A stretch of 13,511 bases of DNA. It comes from Oscillospiraceae bacterium. Its GTDB lineage: Bacteria; Bacillota; Clostridia; Oscillospirales; Ruminococcaceae. The position numbers and the translations under genes were made by a program. Shown here piece after piece: positions 7,464 through 13,511 of this stretch. A model generated the notes under the pieces. The model worked only from the letters and a program-made list of their open reading frames with translations, was not told where the DNA came from and made no database searches. The stretch is taken from assembly GCA_022511485.1 (NCBI GenBank), contig JAFLUJ010000314.1, forward strand, positions 1 through 13,511. Reading direction: 5' to 3'. Position 1 is the stretch's first letter; every line of letters begins with the position of its first letter.

Positions 7464-8471
7464 TTATTCAGCTTTGATCGACTTAATTTCGTTGAGCAAT
7501 GCAGAAAATTCATCCAGATTAGAAAGGCACTGTTCTATAACTTCCTTTGTCTGAGCTACCTGCTTGCTCATATCATTTGAATGATCACTGATCCTTTGCA
7601 TTGCCTTATCTATACGATCAGCTGAGCTTTTACTTGTTTCGGCAAGTGTTCTTACCTCCTGAGCAATAACTCCGAATCCCTTTCCGTTTTCCCTTGCTCT
7701 TGACGCTTCAATAGATGCGTTGAATCCGAGGATTCTTGTATTCATGGCAATATCCTGAATAACCTTTACAGTATTCTTTGTAGCAGCGACCTCAGATGCA
7801 GATGCTTTTTCAATTCTGCTTACACTTTCAAACGCATCAGAAAGCATATTTATCTTTTCAGTAATTCTTTCTACAGTTTCTTCTGCGTCATCGATCTTAT
7901 GCATTACAGAGTGGTTCACATTGTCAAGGCTTGTAGTTGTCTGACCTGCAAGGTAGTTATTATATGCAGTCTGGGACAGTATCTTCGCAATAATGAAAAG
8001 GAAATCAGCAGCAGCATCTACCTGCTTTTTATCCATGATCTTGATTTTTTTCAGTGCTCTTATGTAATCATCCGGATTTACACCAATTTCATCGGCAATT
8101 TTACGGAATTTCTTTTCGTCAGGCGCTTCGGTAAGAACCTGACCTCCGATGAATGAACCTATAAACTGACCGTCAAGCAATATAGGAGCGGCAAAATCCA
8201 CAAGACCTGCATGACAGAAGTAAGCTGCTGCACAGCCTTTGCGCATTGCCTGCTCACCGCCCATTTTATCGCATTTTGCACATCTTTCACAGCCCTCTCT
8301 TGATTTACGGGTATACTCCATACAGAAATCCGTAAAATTACTGCCATCCGTAACAGCGTTTCCATTTGCATCTGTAGTAAGAGCAGCCATTCCGGTAAGA
8401 TTAGCAAAACCGTCCTGAATTTCCTGTAAAGTAGCAACATCAATTAAATCTGTAAGTGTTACATCAATCAT
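7464..8471 (-). CDS. Soluble methyl-accepting chemotaxis-type protein with PocR sensor domain
   Basis: This 335-residue protein has an N-terminal PocR-like ligand-binding domain (about 5-170) and a C-terminal chemoreceptor signalling domain (about 185-335). The sensor part has six cysteines, at 50, 61, 64, 67, 80 and 86, a typical PocR feature that could bind metal or an Fe-S cluster. The signalling hairpin is clear: IAMNTRILGFNASIEASRA (241-259) and GFGVIAQEVRTLAE (265-278), with the tip near 260-264. There is no membrane helix and no HAMP domain, so it is cytoplasmic, with roughly ten heptads on each side of the tip. PocR domains are predicted to sense small hydrocarbon-type metabolites. 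GGAG stands seven bases before the ATG. It lies downstream of nadA and just upstream of the ior promoter. No CheA or CheW gene is in view, so its partners are unknown. Confidence 0.9.
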   Translation of the reverse strand: MIDVTLTDLIDVATLQEIQDGFANLTGMAALTTDANGNAVTDGSNFTDFCMEYTRKSREGCERCAKCDKMGGEQAMRKGCAAAYFCHAGLVDFAAPILLDGQFIGSFIGGQVLTEAPDEKKFRKIADEIGVNPDDYIRALKKIKIMDKKQVDAAADFLFIIAKILSQTAYNNYLAGQTTTSLDNVNHSVMHKIDDAEETVERITEKINMLSDAFESVSRIEKASASEVAATKNTVKVIQDIAMNTRILGFNASIEASRARENGKGFGVIAQEVRTLAETSKSSADRIDKAMQRISDHSNDMSKQVAQTKEVIEQCLSNLDEFSALLNEIKSIKAE

Positions 8472-8490
8472 AATCTAACTCCATTCCGCA

Positions 8491-8520
8491 GCGGCAGAGG
8501 GTCGCCCGAACCCTGACCGC
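8491..8520 (-). promoter_or_regulatory. GC-rich hairpin between nadA and the chemoreceptor gene
   Basis: On the minus strand, GCGG pairs with CCGC and, after a small internal loop, AGGGT pairs with ACCCT around a seven-base loop (TCGGGCG). It stands out against AT-rich surroundings and has no T run, so it is not an ordinary terminator. It lies in the 94-base gap, about 20 bases before the chemoreceptor start. It may be an RNA processing or stability element, or a leader structure. The stem is visible; the role is unknown. It matches no riboswitch consensus I know. Confidence 0.45.
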
Positions 8521-8565
8521 AGCATTAAAATAACCAAATTTTTTACGGACGAAATGAACCCCCTG

Positions 8566-9474
8566 TTATCCGAGTTCAAGCATACGATTTATGCAGACGG
8601 ACGCTTTTTTCATAACCTCCTCTGACATTTCAATCTCAAGTCCCCCGCCGTTAAGTGCCTTGTACACGTCCATAAGAGTAGTACGTTTCATATTGGGGCA
8701 GATAAGATGCTTGGACAATGGATAGAAGTCCTTGTCGGGACAGACATACTGCAAATGCTCCGCAATGGAAATTTCCGTACCAATAATAAATTCTTTCGCT
8801 TCCGACTTCATTGCAAAATTTACGATCCCGCTGGTAGAACCTATGTAATCCGCGTGTTTTGTAACTGCGGGAACACACTCCGGATGTACCAGCATAAGAG
8901 CATCCGGATGCTGCGCCTTGATGTCAAGAGCATCCTTCTCCCTGACAGCCGCATGAATGGGACAGCCGCCCTGAATAAGCTTGAACTGCTTTTCAGGAAT
9001 CTGCTCAGCCACATAGGCTCCAAGGTTGCAGTCGGGAATAAAAAGTATTTTGTCATTTTCGATCTTCCGGCATATATCGACTGCCGAAGAAGAAGTTACG
9101 CATACGTCACATTCTGTTTTAAGTTCTGCTGTTGTATTTATATAAGCAACTACTGTGTGTTCGGGATAAAGCCCTTTAAGCTGGCGAAGCTCGTCAGCCG
9201 AAAGCTGCTCCGCCATTGGACAGCCGCAGCCTTCCTTTGCAAGAATAACCTTTTTATTCGGAGAAAGGAGCTTACAGGTCTCTGCCATAAAATGAACTCC
9301 GCACATCATTACTGTGTCATTCGGAGCGTTCACAGCAAGCTCAGAAAGCCGGAAGCTGTCGCCTGTATAGTCTGCGATCTCCTGTATCTCCTCTGCCTGA
9401 TAACTATGAGCAAGAATGGTTATACCCTTTTCCTTTTTTATACGTAATATATCTTGTTGAATATCCTTTATCAT
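8566..9474 (-). CDS. nadA: Quinolinate synthase
   Basis: This [4Fe-4S] enzyme condenses iminoaspartate with dihydroxyacetone phosphate to quinolinate in de novo NAD synthesis. The three expected cluster cysteines are in place as C85 (CPMAEQ), C171 (GGCPIH) and C259 (CPNMK), spaced as in short bacterial NadA. The substrate-site segment AHSYQ (22-26) and VMMCGVHFMAET (55-66) are also typical. It has 302 residues, the length of the compact NadA form. The start chosen is the ATG at 9472-9474, preceded six bases upstream by AGGGAG; an upstream in-frame TTG overlaps that ribosome binding site. NadB and NadC genes, often adjacent, are not in the window on the visible side, so iminoaspartate must come from a gene elsewhere. 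It is transcribed from its own promoter, probably with the chemoreceptor gene. Confidence 0.95.
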   Translation of the reverse strand: MIKDIQQDILRIKKEKGITILAHSYQAEEIQEIADYTGDSFRLSELAVNAPNDTVMMCGVHFMAETCKLLSPNKKVILAKEGCGCPMAEQLSADELRQLKGLYPEHTVVAYINTTAELKTECDVCVTSSSAVDICRKIENDKILFIPDCNLGAYVAEQIPEKQFKLIQGGCPIHAAVREKDALDIKAQHPDALMLVHPECVPAVTKHADYIGSTSGIVNFAMKSEAKEFIIGTEISIAEHLQYVCPDKDFYPLSKHLICPNMKRTTLMDVYKALNGGGLEIEMSEEVMKKASVCINRMLELG

Positions 9475-9510
9475 TCTGAACTCCCTCAAGAAATTATACT
9501 TATAACTATT

Positions 9511-9539
9511 ATTTTACCACATTACAGAATAGTTTTCAA
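9511..9539 (-). promoter_or_regulatory. Promoter of nadA
   Basis: On the minus strand, TTGAAA (-35, 9534-9539) and TAAAAT (-10, 9511-9516) are separated by exactly 17 bases, with TG one base before the -10. This is a strong sigma-A promoter about 37 bases before the nadA start. No clear NiaR-type operator was recognised. Confidence 0.8.
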
Positions 9540-9622
9540 TATGTTTACAAATATTTTTAATAAAATAAAATTTTTAGAACCATTTTTTGTCAGCAATTAA
9601 AATGTCCGACAAATTGCCTGCG

Positions 9623-10336
9623 TCATATTTTTGTTTTAAGATATGTAGTAGCAAGAACTGCCAGAATACCTCCGATAGAAGAACCGATCAGATTTACTGT
9701 CAGCTGATAGCTCCAGTCAACCTTTTCCTCTCCCTTGTTAGGTATAGGAAGCAGTGCAAACCAGATACTGCTGAATACGGAACGCATTGCGTTCATGCTG
9801 AATCCTGTGCTGTTGAGCGTAAGTGAAAGCAGTGCAACTGCTCCGAATCCTACAGCACCTATGACCAATGCGTCTCCGGTTTTAGCTATCCCTATAAATA
9901 CCAGGAAAAGGAACAAAAATGTTGCGAGAACTTCCTGTACAAAATTTAGAGGAACATTTTTTTCCACAGGGTATGCTGAAAATATCCCGCGTTTAGGCAT
10001 ATCTCCCGAAGCCTTAAAGGAATCCCAGAAGAATATCATGCACACAAGGATCGCTGCACCGGCAGCAAGAAATTCCATAAGCAGATACATCAGTCCATCA
10101 ACGACACCAAGACCGTTTATCATACTTCCAAGCACAACGCCCGGATTAAGATATGCAGGTCCTCCCATGATGACAGCAATTGCAAGTCCGAATCCAACAG
10201 CCAGACTCCATGCAACTACCAGTTCTATATAGTTCAATGTGGATACAAGAGTTTTTTTCAAGGATATGTTGCACATATATGCATATCCCCCGAGCAGAAA
10301 GATAAAGCTTCCTACAAATTCTGATAAATACGCCAT
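9623..10336 (-). CDS. Divergent MIP-family (aquaporin/glyceroporin-like) channel
   Basis: This 237-residue membrane protein has six hydrophobic segments and the inside-repeat layout of major intrinsic proteins. The first half-helix box is AYLNPGVVLGS (61-71), with NPG in place of NPA. The second is STGFSMNAMRSVFSS (176-190), with NAM in place of NPA, but it keeps the selectivity-filter arginine (R185). The first helix (AYLSEFVGSFIFLLGGYAY) and the helix that opens the second half (VQEVLATFLFLFLVFIGI) are typical of the family. The protein should be a passive channel for water, glycerol or another small neutral or weak-acid solute; the altered boxes make classical aquaporin selectivity uncertain. 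GGGGAG stands about nine bases before the ATG. It has its own promoter and is a single-gene unit. It is not a formate/nitrite transporter, which lacks these boxes. Confidence 0.82.
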   Translation of the reverse strand: MAYLSEFVGSFIFLLGGYAYMCNISLKKTLVSTLNYIELVVAWSLAVGFGLAIAVIMGGPAYLNPGVVLGSMINGLGVVDGLMYLLMEFLAAGAAILVCMIFFWDSFKASGDMPKRGIFSAYPVEKNVPLNFVQEVLATFLFLFLVFIGIAKTGDALVIGAVGFGAVALLSLTLNSTGFSMNAMRSVFSSIWFALLPIPNKGEEKVDWSYQLTVNLIGSSIGGILAVLATTYLKTKI

Positions 10337-10391
10337 TATTTTTTCTCCCCAAAATATAATTCCCCAACATTATCAATGAAAGTTACATATT

Positions 10392-10420
10392 ATTCTAACA
10401 TATTTTAGTATAATTTGCAA
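10392..10420 (-). promoter_or_regulatory. Promoter of the MIP channel gene
   Basis: On the minus strand, TTGCAA (-35, 10415-10420) and TAGAAT (-10, 10392-10397) are 17 bases apart, with TG one base before the -10. Transcription would start about 50 bases before the ATG. Confidence 0.75.
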
Positions 10421-10487
10421 TACCTTTTGAAAAATATCGACTAAAATTCACAATTTTTTTACTACTAAATCTTTCTAAAAAGACCTG

Positions 10488-10823
10488 TTACAAATTTTCC
10501 TCACTCCACTTCTGCATTTCAAGAAGTATAGGAACAAAGCTCTCCCCCATATCTGTAAGAGAATATTCTACCTTTGGAGGAATCTGCGGATACACATGAC
10601 GATGTATAAAACCGTCCGATTCAAGCTCCCGGAGCTGCTTTGTCAATGTAGATTGTGTAATTCCGTCAAGACGCTTTTGCAGCTCATTGAACCTCTGTAT
10701 CTTATACGCCGATATATACCATATGATAAGGATTTTCCATTTTCCGCTTATCACTGCCTGTAATTTACTCATTGATTCGCATTTTTCAAACTGATTTTTT
10801 TCTGAATGTTTGTTGACGGACAC
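10488..10823 (-). CDS. HxlR-family winged helix-turn-helix regulator, GTG start
   Basis: This 111-residue regulator is full length for the HxlR family. The N-terminal segment has a cysteine (C15) followed by SKLQAVISGKWK, matching the family pattern in which a conserved cysteine precedes the GGKWK helix and often senses electrophiles or oxidants. The recognition region RFNELQKRLDGITQSTLTKQLRELESDGFI (44-73) and the wing (VYPQIPPKVEYSLTDMG) follow. The start is GTG (10821-10823), nine bases after AGGTGG; a downstream ATG at codon 18 has no ribosome binding site. It is divergent from the radical SAM gene and shares a 158-base intergenic region that holds both promoters and a palindrome, so it probably controls that gene and itself. 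The inducer is unknown. Confidence 0.92.
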   Translation of the reverse strand: MSVNKHSEKNQFEKCESMSKLQAVISGKWKILIIWYISAYKIQRFNELQKRLDGITQSTLTKQLRELESDGFIHRHVYPQIPPKVEYSLTDMGESFVPILLEMQKWSEENL

Positions 10824-10844
10824 TCTGATTCACCACCTGTAATT

Positions 10845-10873
10845 ATTATACCAAATTAATATATGCATGTCAA
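10845..10873 (-). promoter_or_regulatory. Consensus sigma-A promoter of the HxlR gene
   Basis: On the minus strand, TTGACA (10868-10873) and TATAAT (10845-10850) are exactly 17 bases apart: both hexamers are perfect consensus. Such a strong promoter usually needs a repressor, which fits autoregulation through the adjacent palindrome. Confidence 0.88.
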
Positions 10874-10876
10874 TCA

Positions 10877-10889
10877 GATACTAAGTATC
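10877..10889. promoter_or_regulatory. Palindrome GATACTAAGTATC, probable HxlR operator
   Basis: GATACT-A-AGTATC is a perfect inverted repeat with one central base. It lies three bases upstream of the -35 of the regulator gene, and about 34 bases upstream of the -35 of the radical SAM gene. The TACT / AGTA half-sites resemble operators described for HxlR-family regulators such as YodB. Assignment to the adjacent regulator is inference. Confidence 0.6.
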
Positions 10890-10922
10890 AAAAATAATAG
10901 TATATATTAAAAATAATCGTAC

Positions 10923-10951
10923 TTGAAAAACCATACTTACAATGATAAAAT
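10923..10951 (+). promoter_or_regulatory. Promoter of the radical SAM gene
   Basis: TTGAAA (10923-10928) and TAAAAT (10946-10951) are separated by 17 bases, with TG one base before the -10. The start codon lies about 25 bases downstream of the expected transcription start. Confidence 0.8.
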
Positions 10952-10981
10952 TTAATCAAATAATCATTGGAGGAATTTATC

Positions 10982-11863
10982 ATGCACTTTACAGGAACAA
11001 TATGGAGACCTCCCTATGAGGCTTGGTCTGCTCTATTACAGGTAACGGCAGGATGCACTCATAATAAATGCAAATTCTGTACGCTTTATAGTGACGTCCC
11101 GCACTTCCGGATGTCCCCTGTTTCAGAAATCGAATCGGATTTACAGGAAATCTATACCTGTACTCCGGATGTTACAAGGCTATTTCTTACAGGAGCTAAC
11201 CCATTTGTACTTGATACGAACCATCTAAAAACGATCGCTAATCTTGCCAAGCAATATTTACAGCGATTGGACAGTATCGGCTGCTTTGCAAGGATAACTG
11301 ATATTATTCATAAAAGTATCGAAGAACTAAAAGACCTGCGAGCTCTGGGATACAATAGAATAACCATCGGAGCTGAAACAGGAAATAACACTGCTCTTGA
11401 ATTTATGCGCAAGGGCTATAGTGCAGAAGACATCATTACTCAGTGCAAAAAGCTTGACTCTGCCGATATTGAATACAATTTCTTTTACCTCACCGGAATA
11501 AGCGGATCTGGAAATGGTTTGGCAGGTGCAGAAAAAACTGCGGAAATCTTCAATCGGCTTAACCCAAAAATCATAGGAGCTTCCATGCTGACGATTTATC
11601 CCTGTTCTGATTTATACGATGAGATACGTCTCGGGAACTGGAAGGAGGAATCCGAAAGAGAAAAGCTTATTGAAATGAGGACACTTATAGAAAAGCTTGA
11701 TATACGAACTCATTTTGCCGCTCTTGGAGCTTCCAATATGTTCAAGCTTCATGGAGAGCTTCCATATGAAAAACAGGAGCTTCTCAATGAAATTGACGAT
11801 ATTTTAAACCGGTATGATGAATCTAAGCTTAGAAATTACAGAGTGAATCTTAAACATCTTTAA
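10982..11863 (+). CDS. Radical SAM protein of unknown substrate
   Basis: This 293-residue protein has a radical SAM core. Its cluster motif is C25-x4-C30-x2-C33 (GCTHNKCKFC), a one-residue-longer spacing than the textbook motif but common in this subgroup. TRLFLTGANPF (65-75) and ITIGAETGNNTALEFMRKGY (127-146) are the strands typical of the SAM barrel, and YLTGISGSGNG (169-179) is the later glycine-rich strand. No auxiliary cluster (SPASM) domain or cobalamin domain is present, so it is a minimal enzyme. The start chosen is the ATG at 10982, eight bases after GGAGG; an in-frame TTG upstream lies in that site. It is the only plus-strand gene, divergent from the HxlR regulator. The reaction cannot be deduced from sequence alone. 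Confidence 0.88.
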   Translation: MHFTGTIWRPPYEAWSALLQVTAGCTHNKCKFCTLYSDVPHFRMSPVSEIESDLQEIYTCTPDVTRLFLTGANPFVLDTNHLKTIANLAKQYLQRLDSIGCFARITDIIHKSIEELKDLRALGYNRITIGAETGNNTALEFMRKGYSAEDIITQCKKLDSADIEYNFFYLTGISGSGNGLAGAEKTAEIFNRLNPKIIGASMLTIYPCSDLYDEIRLGNWKEESEREKLIEMRTLIEKLDIRTHFAALGASNMFKLHGELPYEKQELLNEIDDILNRYDESKLRNYRVNLKHL

Positions 11864-11897
11864 AACAACAAAACCCGACTATATCAACAGTCAGGTT
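11862..11897 (-). terminator. Terminator between the convergent radical SAM and XRE-VOC genes
   Basis: On the minus strand, AACCTGACT pairs with AGTCGGGTT (nine pairs including one G-U) around an eight-base loop, followed by TTTGTTGTTTT. It ends the XRE-VOC gene. On the plus strand the same stem has a C-A mismatch and no clean T run, so it would stop the radical SAM transcript less efficiently. Confidence 0.7.
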
Positions 11898-11933
11898 ATA
11901 TGTGTTAATCAAACATTTTTCAAGGCAATACAT

Positions 11934-12548
11934 CTATTTTTCGCCCTCCGGATGATAGCCTCCCGTTACCTCGATAACGTTATTATCCGGGTCTGTAAGA
12001 TGAAAATAGTGATAGGCAGGGTGTGCCTGGCGGATCTCTGTCACTGACCCTATGTTAAGAGACTTTACTCTCTCGTATTCTGTTACAAGATCCTCTACCC
12101 AGTAATTCTGAACAAATTTATATGGACTGTCAGGATCGGTACAATGTCCTATAAGATTGCTTTCATTCATAAGAGAAATACATTTTCCGTCAATATAAAA
12201 TTCAACAAACTTATTCCCGCTTCTGCACCTGTTATCAATGGTGACGCCGAGAAATTTTTCGTAGAAATCCACTGATTTTTCAAAATCCTTTACCACCAGA
12301 TAAATACTTCCCAGATGGAGAGGATTTTTGTTTTCCCCATCCGCCTCCTCTTCCCTTCCGGTGAGAATCGCGTCGGTAGAGACACCGAAAAGCTCGCTCA
12401 TTCGGACAACCTTATCCACGTCGGGAATTGCTTGTCCCAGCTCCCATTTTGAAACGGACTGCCTTGAGACCTCCAGCATTTCCGCAAGTCTTTCCTGAGT
12501 AAGACCCATTTGTATCCTGATTTTTTGTATACGATCTCCTAAAGTCAT
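11934..12548 (-). CDS. XRE-family regulator fused to a glyoxalase-fold (VOC) domain
   Basis: Residues 1-63 form an XRE helix-turn-helix of the HTH_3 type (LTQERLAEMLEVSRQSVSKWE at 16-36). After a short acidic linker (65-75), residues 78-196 form a VOC domain of the glyoxalase / bleomycin-resistance fold (YLVVKDFEKSVDFYEKFLG at 83-101, DPDNNVIEVTG at 186-196). The usual first metal-binding histidine is replaced by S81 and the second appears to be F146; only the final glutamate (E193) is kept. The VOC part is therefore more likely a ligand sensor than an enzyme. The normal two-domain length and lack of a frameshift show a real fusion. AGGAGG stands before the ATG. It is transcribed alone from its own promoter. 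Its targets and ligand are unknown. Confidence 0.9.
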   Translation of the reverse strand: MTLGDRIQKIRIQMGLTQERLAEMLEVSRQSVSKWELGQAIPDVDKVVRMSELFGVSTDAILTGREEEADGENKNPLHLGSIYLVVKDFEKSVDFYEKFLGVTIDNRCRSGNKFVEFYIDGKCISLMNESNLIGHCTDPDSPYKFVQNYWVEDLVTEYERVKSLNIGSVTEIRQAHPAYHYFHLTDPDNNVIEVTGGYHPEGEK

Positions 12549-12569
12549 GTTTATCTACCTCCTGATGAT

Positions 12570-12598
12570 ATTATACAACGCTCCGAGTTAGGCGTCCA
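12570..12598 (-). promoter_or_regulatory. Promoter of the XRE-VOC gene
   Basis: On the minus strand, a perfect TATAAT (12570-12575) lies 17 bases after TGGACG (12593-12598), a four-of-six -35 match. Transcription would begin about 15 bases before the AGGAGG-preceded start. Confidence 0.65.
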
Positions 12599-12612
12599 CC
12601 AATCAGAATTGG
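12599..12612. promoter_or_regulatory. Inverted repeat CCAAT-N4-ATTGG upstream of the XRE-VOC promoter
   Basis: CCAATCAGAATTGG is a perfect five-plus-five inverted repeat with a four-base spacer, abutting the -35 hexamer. Its location suits an operator for autoregulation by the XRE-VOC protein. It is short enough to occur by chance. Confidence 0.4.
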
Positions 12613-12660
12613 AAATTTTGTCAACTGCAGGTTGCGGATGAAGATAGGCAATATTTGCTT

Positions 12661-13380
12661 TCATAAGGGTAACAATGCAGCAATGACTGCAAATACGATC
12701 GACGGCAGCAGATTGGCAACGCGTACTTTCTTTCCCCAAACTAAGTTAAGACCGACACAAAAAATCAGGATCGAACCAATCAGAGATATACTTTCCAACG
12801 CAGCATCAGTCATAAGCGGCTTTATTAAAACCGCCAGAAACGTCATCACTCCTTCAAGCAAAAGGACAGGTATTGCAGAAAACATACATCCTTTGCCCAG
12901 AGAACAGGTCATTACCAGAATGATAACAAAGTCAAGGATCGCCTTTGTTGCGAGGATAGACCAGTCTCCGCTGATACCGTCCTGAATTGCACCGACGATC
13001 GCCATAGCACCGATGCAGACTGTCAATGAAGCGGTCACGAAACCATTGACAAAATTCTTGTCCTTTGCATTGCCTGTCTTGCGTTTCAGCCATTCGCCAA
13101 AGCGTTCAAAGCGGGATTCGATATTGATCGCCTCGCCTACCAGCGCGCCAAGTGCCAGGTAAATGACAACTCCCAACGATTGTCCGCTGCTGATCGTGCC
13201 ATCTTCAATATGTAACATCCCCTCCATAGCACCAGCGATACCGATAAACAATACACTGACACCGCAAGCCATATTCAGGCTCTCCTGAAATCGTTCTTTT
13301 AAGAAATGTCCGAACAATAACCCCATAACGCCGCCTAAAATAATGGCGGCACTGTTGATAATTGTTCCCAGTCCGATCAT
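12661..13380 (-). CDS. DUF554 family integral membrane protein (YdfK/YqgA-like)
   Basis: This 239-residue membrane protein belongs to the DUF554 family, whose molecular function is not established; it is often suggested to be a transporter. It has about six to seven hydrophobic helices beginning MIGLGTIINSAAIILGGVMG, and the family hallmark TVCIGAMAIVGAIQDGISGDW in the middle, followed by TKAILDF. Length matches E. coli YqgA and B. subtilis YdfK. The start chosen is the ATG at 13378-13380, seven bases after GGAGG; an open frame continues upstream into the tRNA but cannot be coding. It lies immediately behind the tRNA-Ser terminator, and the space between leaves no room for an ordinary promoter. 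No terminator is clear after it. Confidence 0.88.
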   Translation of the reverse strand: MIGLGTIINSAAIILGGVMGLLFGHFLKERFQESLNMACGVSVLFIGIAGAMEGMLHIEDGTISSGQSLGVVIYLALGALVGEAINIESRFERFGEWLKRKTGNAKDKNFVNGFVTASLTVCIGAMAIVGAIQDGISGDWSILATKAILDFVIILVMTCSLGKGCMFSAIPVLLLEGVMTFLAVLIKPLMTDAALESISLIGSILIFCVGLNLVWGKKVRVANLLPSIVFAVIAALLPL

Positions 13381-13400
13381 GGGTCTACCTCCAAGCATAC

Positions 13401-13436
13401 AAAAAACATACCGTCCTTTAAACCTAAGGACGGCAT
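13401..13436 (-). terminator. Intrinsic terminator after tRNA-Ser
   Basis: On the minus strand, an 11-bp stem (ATGCCGTCCTT / AAGGACGGTAT, with one G-U pair) closes a seven-base loop and runs directly into GTTTTTTG. It should end the tRNA transcript. Its T run ends only eight bases before the ribosome binding site of the DUF554 gene. A smaller hairpin, GCGGG / CCCGC (13441-13455), directly follows the tRNA 3' end. Confidence 0.8.
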
Positions 13437-13455
13437 AGCTGCGGGACTTTCCCGC

Positions 13456-13511
13456 TGGCGGAAGCGGAGGGATTCGAACCCTCGGTACCCGAAAGTACAA
13501 CTGATTTCGAG
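13456..13511 (-). tRNA. tRNA-Ser(CGA), 3' part, cut by the window end
   Basis: Reading the minus strand from the window edge gives the anticodon loop CTCGAAA (anticodon CGA, which reads UCG), the 3' side of the anticodon stem, and a long variable arm with GTAC / GTAC stem. The T arm GAGGG-TTCGAAT-CCCTC, seven acceptor bases, discriminator G and an encoded CCA follow. The long variable arm and discriminator G fit serine. The acceptor 5' strand, D arm and anticodon 5' strand lie outside the window. Confidence 0.92.

Noticed and set aside
8472..8565. Possible c-di-GMP or other riboswitch before the chemoreceptor
   Set aside because: The hairpin lacks the conserved bases of the c-di-GMP riboswitches and any known class; only an unnamed stem can be supported.
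8707..9447. Long plus-strand open frame of 246 codons
   Set aside because: It is antisense to nadA, whose Fe-S cysteines and motifs are complete. The translated product is low in recognisable features and has no ribosome binding site or promoter.
9475..9489. Upstream TTG start for nadA
   Set aside because: The TTG overlaps the AGGGAG ribosome binding site that serves the ATG at 9474, and NadA proteins usually begin close to that ATG.
9560..9622. Terminator after the MIP channel gene
   Set aside because: Only weak, mutually exclusive stems (TTGTC/GACAA or GCAATT/AATTGC) with long loops are present, so no terminator is claimed.
13381..13500. Open frame extending the DUF554 protein 40 codons upstream
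   Set aside because: The extension reads through the terminator and into the tRNA-Ser gene, and a GGAGG site correctly placed before the ATG at 13380 marks the real start.

Overview
The window looks like the chromosome of a low-GC, strictly anaerobic Firmicute of the Clostridia, most like a gut or rumen Ruminococcus or related Oscillospiraceae. This is inferred from the AT-rich intergenic DNA, strong GGAGG-type ribosome binding sites, sigma-A promoters, ferredoxin-dependent keto-acid chemistry and the protein families present. Almost everything lies on the minus strand. The one plus-strand gene is a radical SAM gene near 11 kb.

Minus strand, 7.4 to 0.1 kb: an aromatic keto-acid / aryl-CoA cluster. 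In transcription order it holds iorA (indolepyruvate:ferredoxin oxidoreductase alpha), a small unrecognised membrane protein, iorB (beta subunit), a first phenylacetate-CoA ligase, a tandem-ACT protein and a second phenylacetate-CoA ligase. A strong terminator and then a D-lactate dehydrogenase-like 2-hydroxyacid dehydrogenase follow. IorAB interconverts arylpyruvates and aryl-acetyl-CoA with ferredoxin, the ligases interconvert aryl-acetyl-CoA and free aryl acids, and the dehydrogenase could reduce arylpyruvates (or pyruvate) to the 2-hydroxy acid. The set can run as oxidation of aromatic amino acids to arylacetates, or in reverse as assimilation of arylacetates into Phe, Tyr and Trp, which is known for rumen anaerobes. 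The sequence alone does not give the direction.

Minus strand, 9.5 to 7.46 kb: nadA (quinolinate synthase) with a good promoter, then a soluble PocR-domain chemoreceptor. A GC-rich hairpin lies between them and a terminator follows.

10.4 to 9.6 kb: a divergent MIP-family (aquaporin-like) channel with both NPA boxes altered, under its own promoter. 10.8 to 10.5 kb: an HxlR-type regulator with a consensus promoter, divergent from the radical SAM gene at 10.98 to 11.86 kb. A perfect 13-bp palindrome in the shared region is the likely operator.

12.6 to 11.9 kb: a regulator that fuses an XRE helix-turn-helix to a glyoxalase-fold (VOC) domain. It ends at a terminator shared with the convergent radical SAM gene. 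13.4 to 12.7 kb: a DUF554 membrane protein lying directly behind the 3' part of a tRNA-Ser(CGA) and its terminator, with no visible promoter of its own. No insertion sequence, CRISPR array or recognisable riboswitch was seen. The longest gene-free stretch is about 150 bases.
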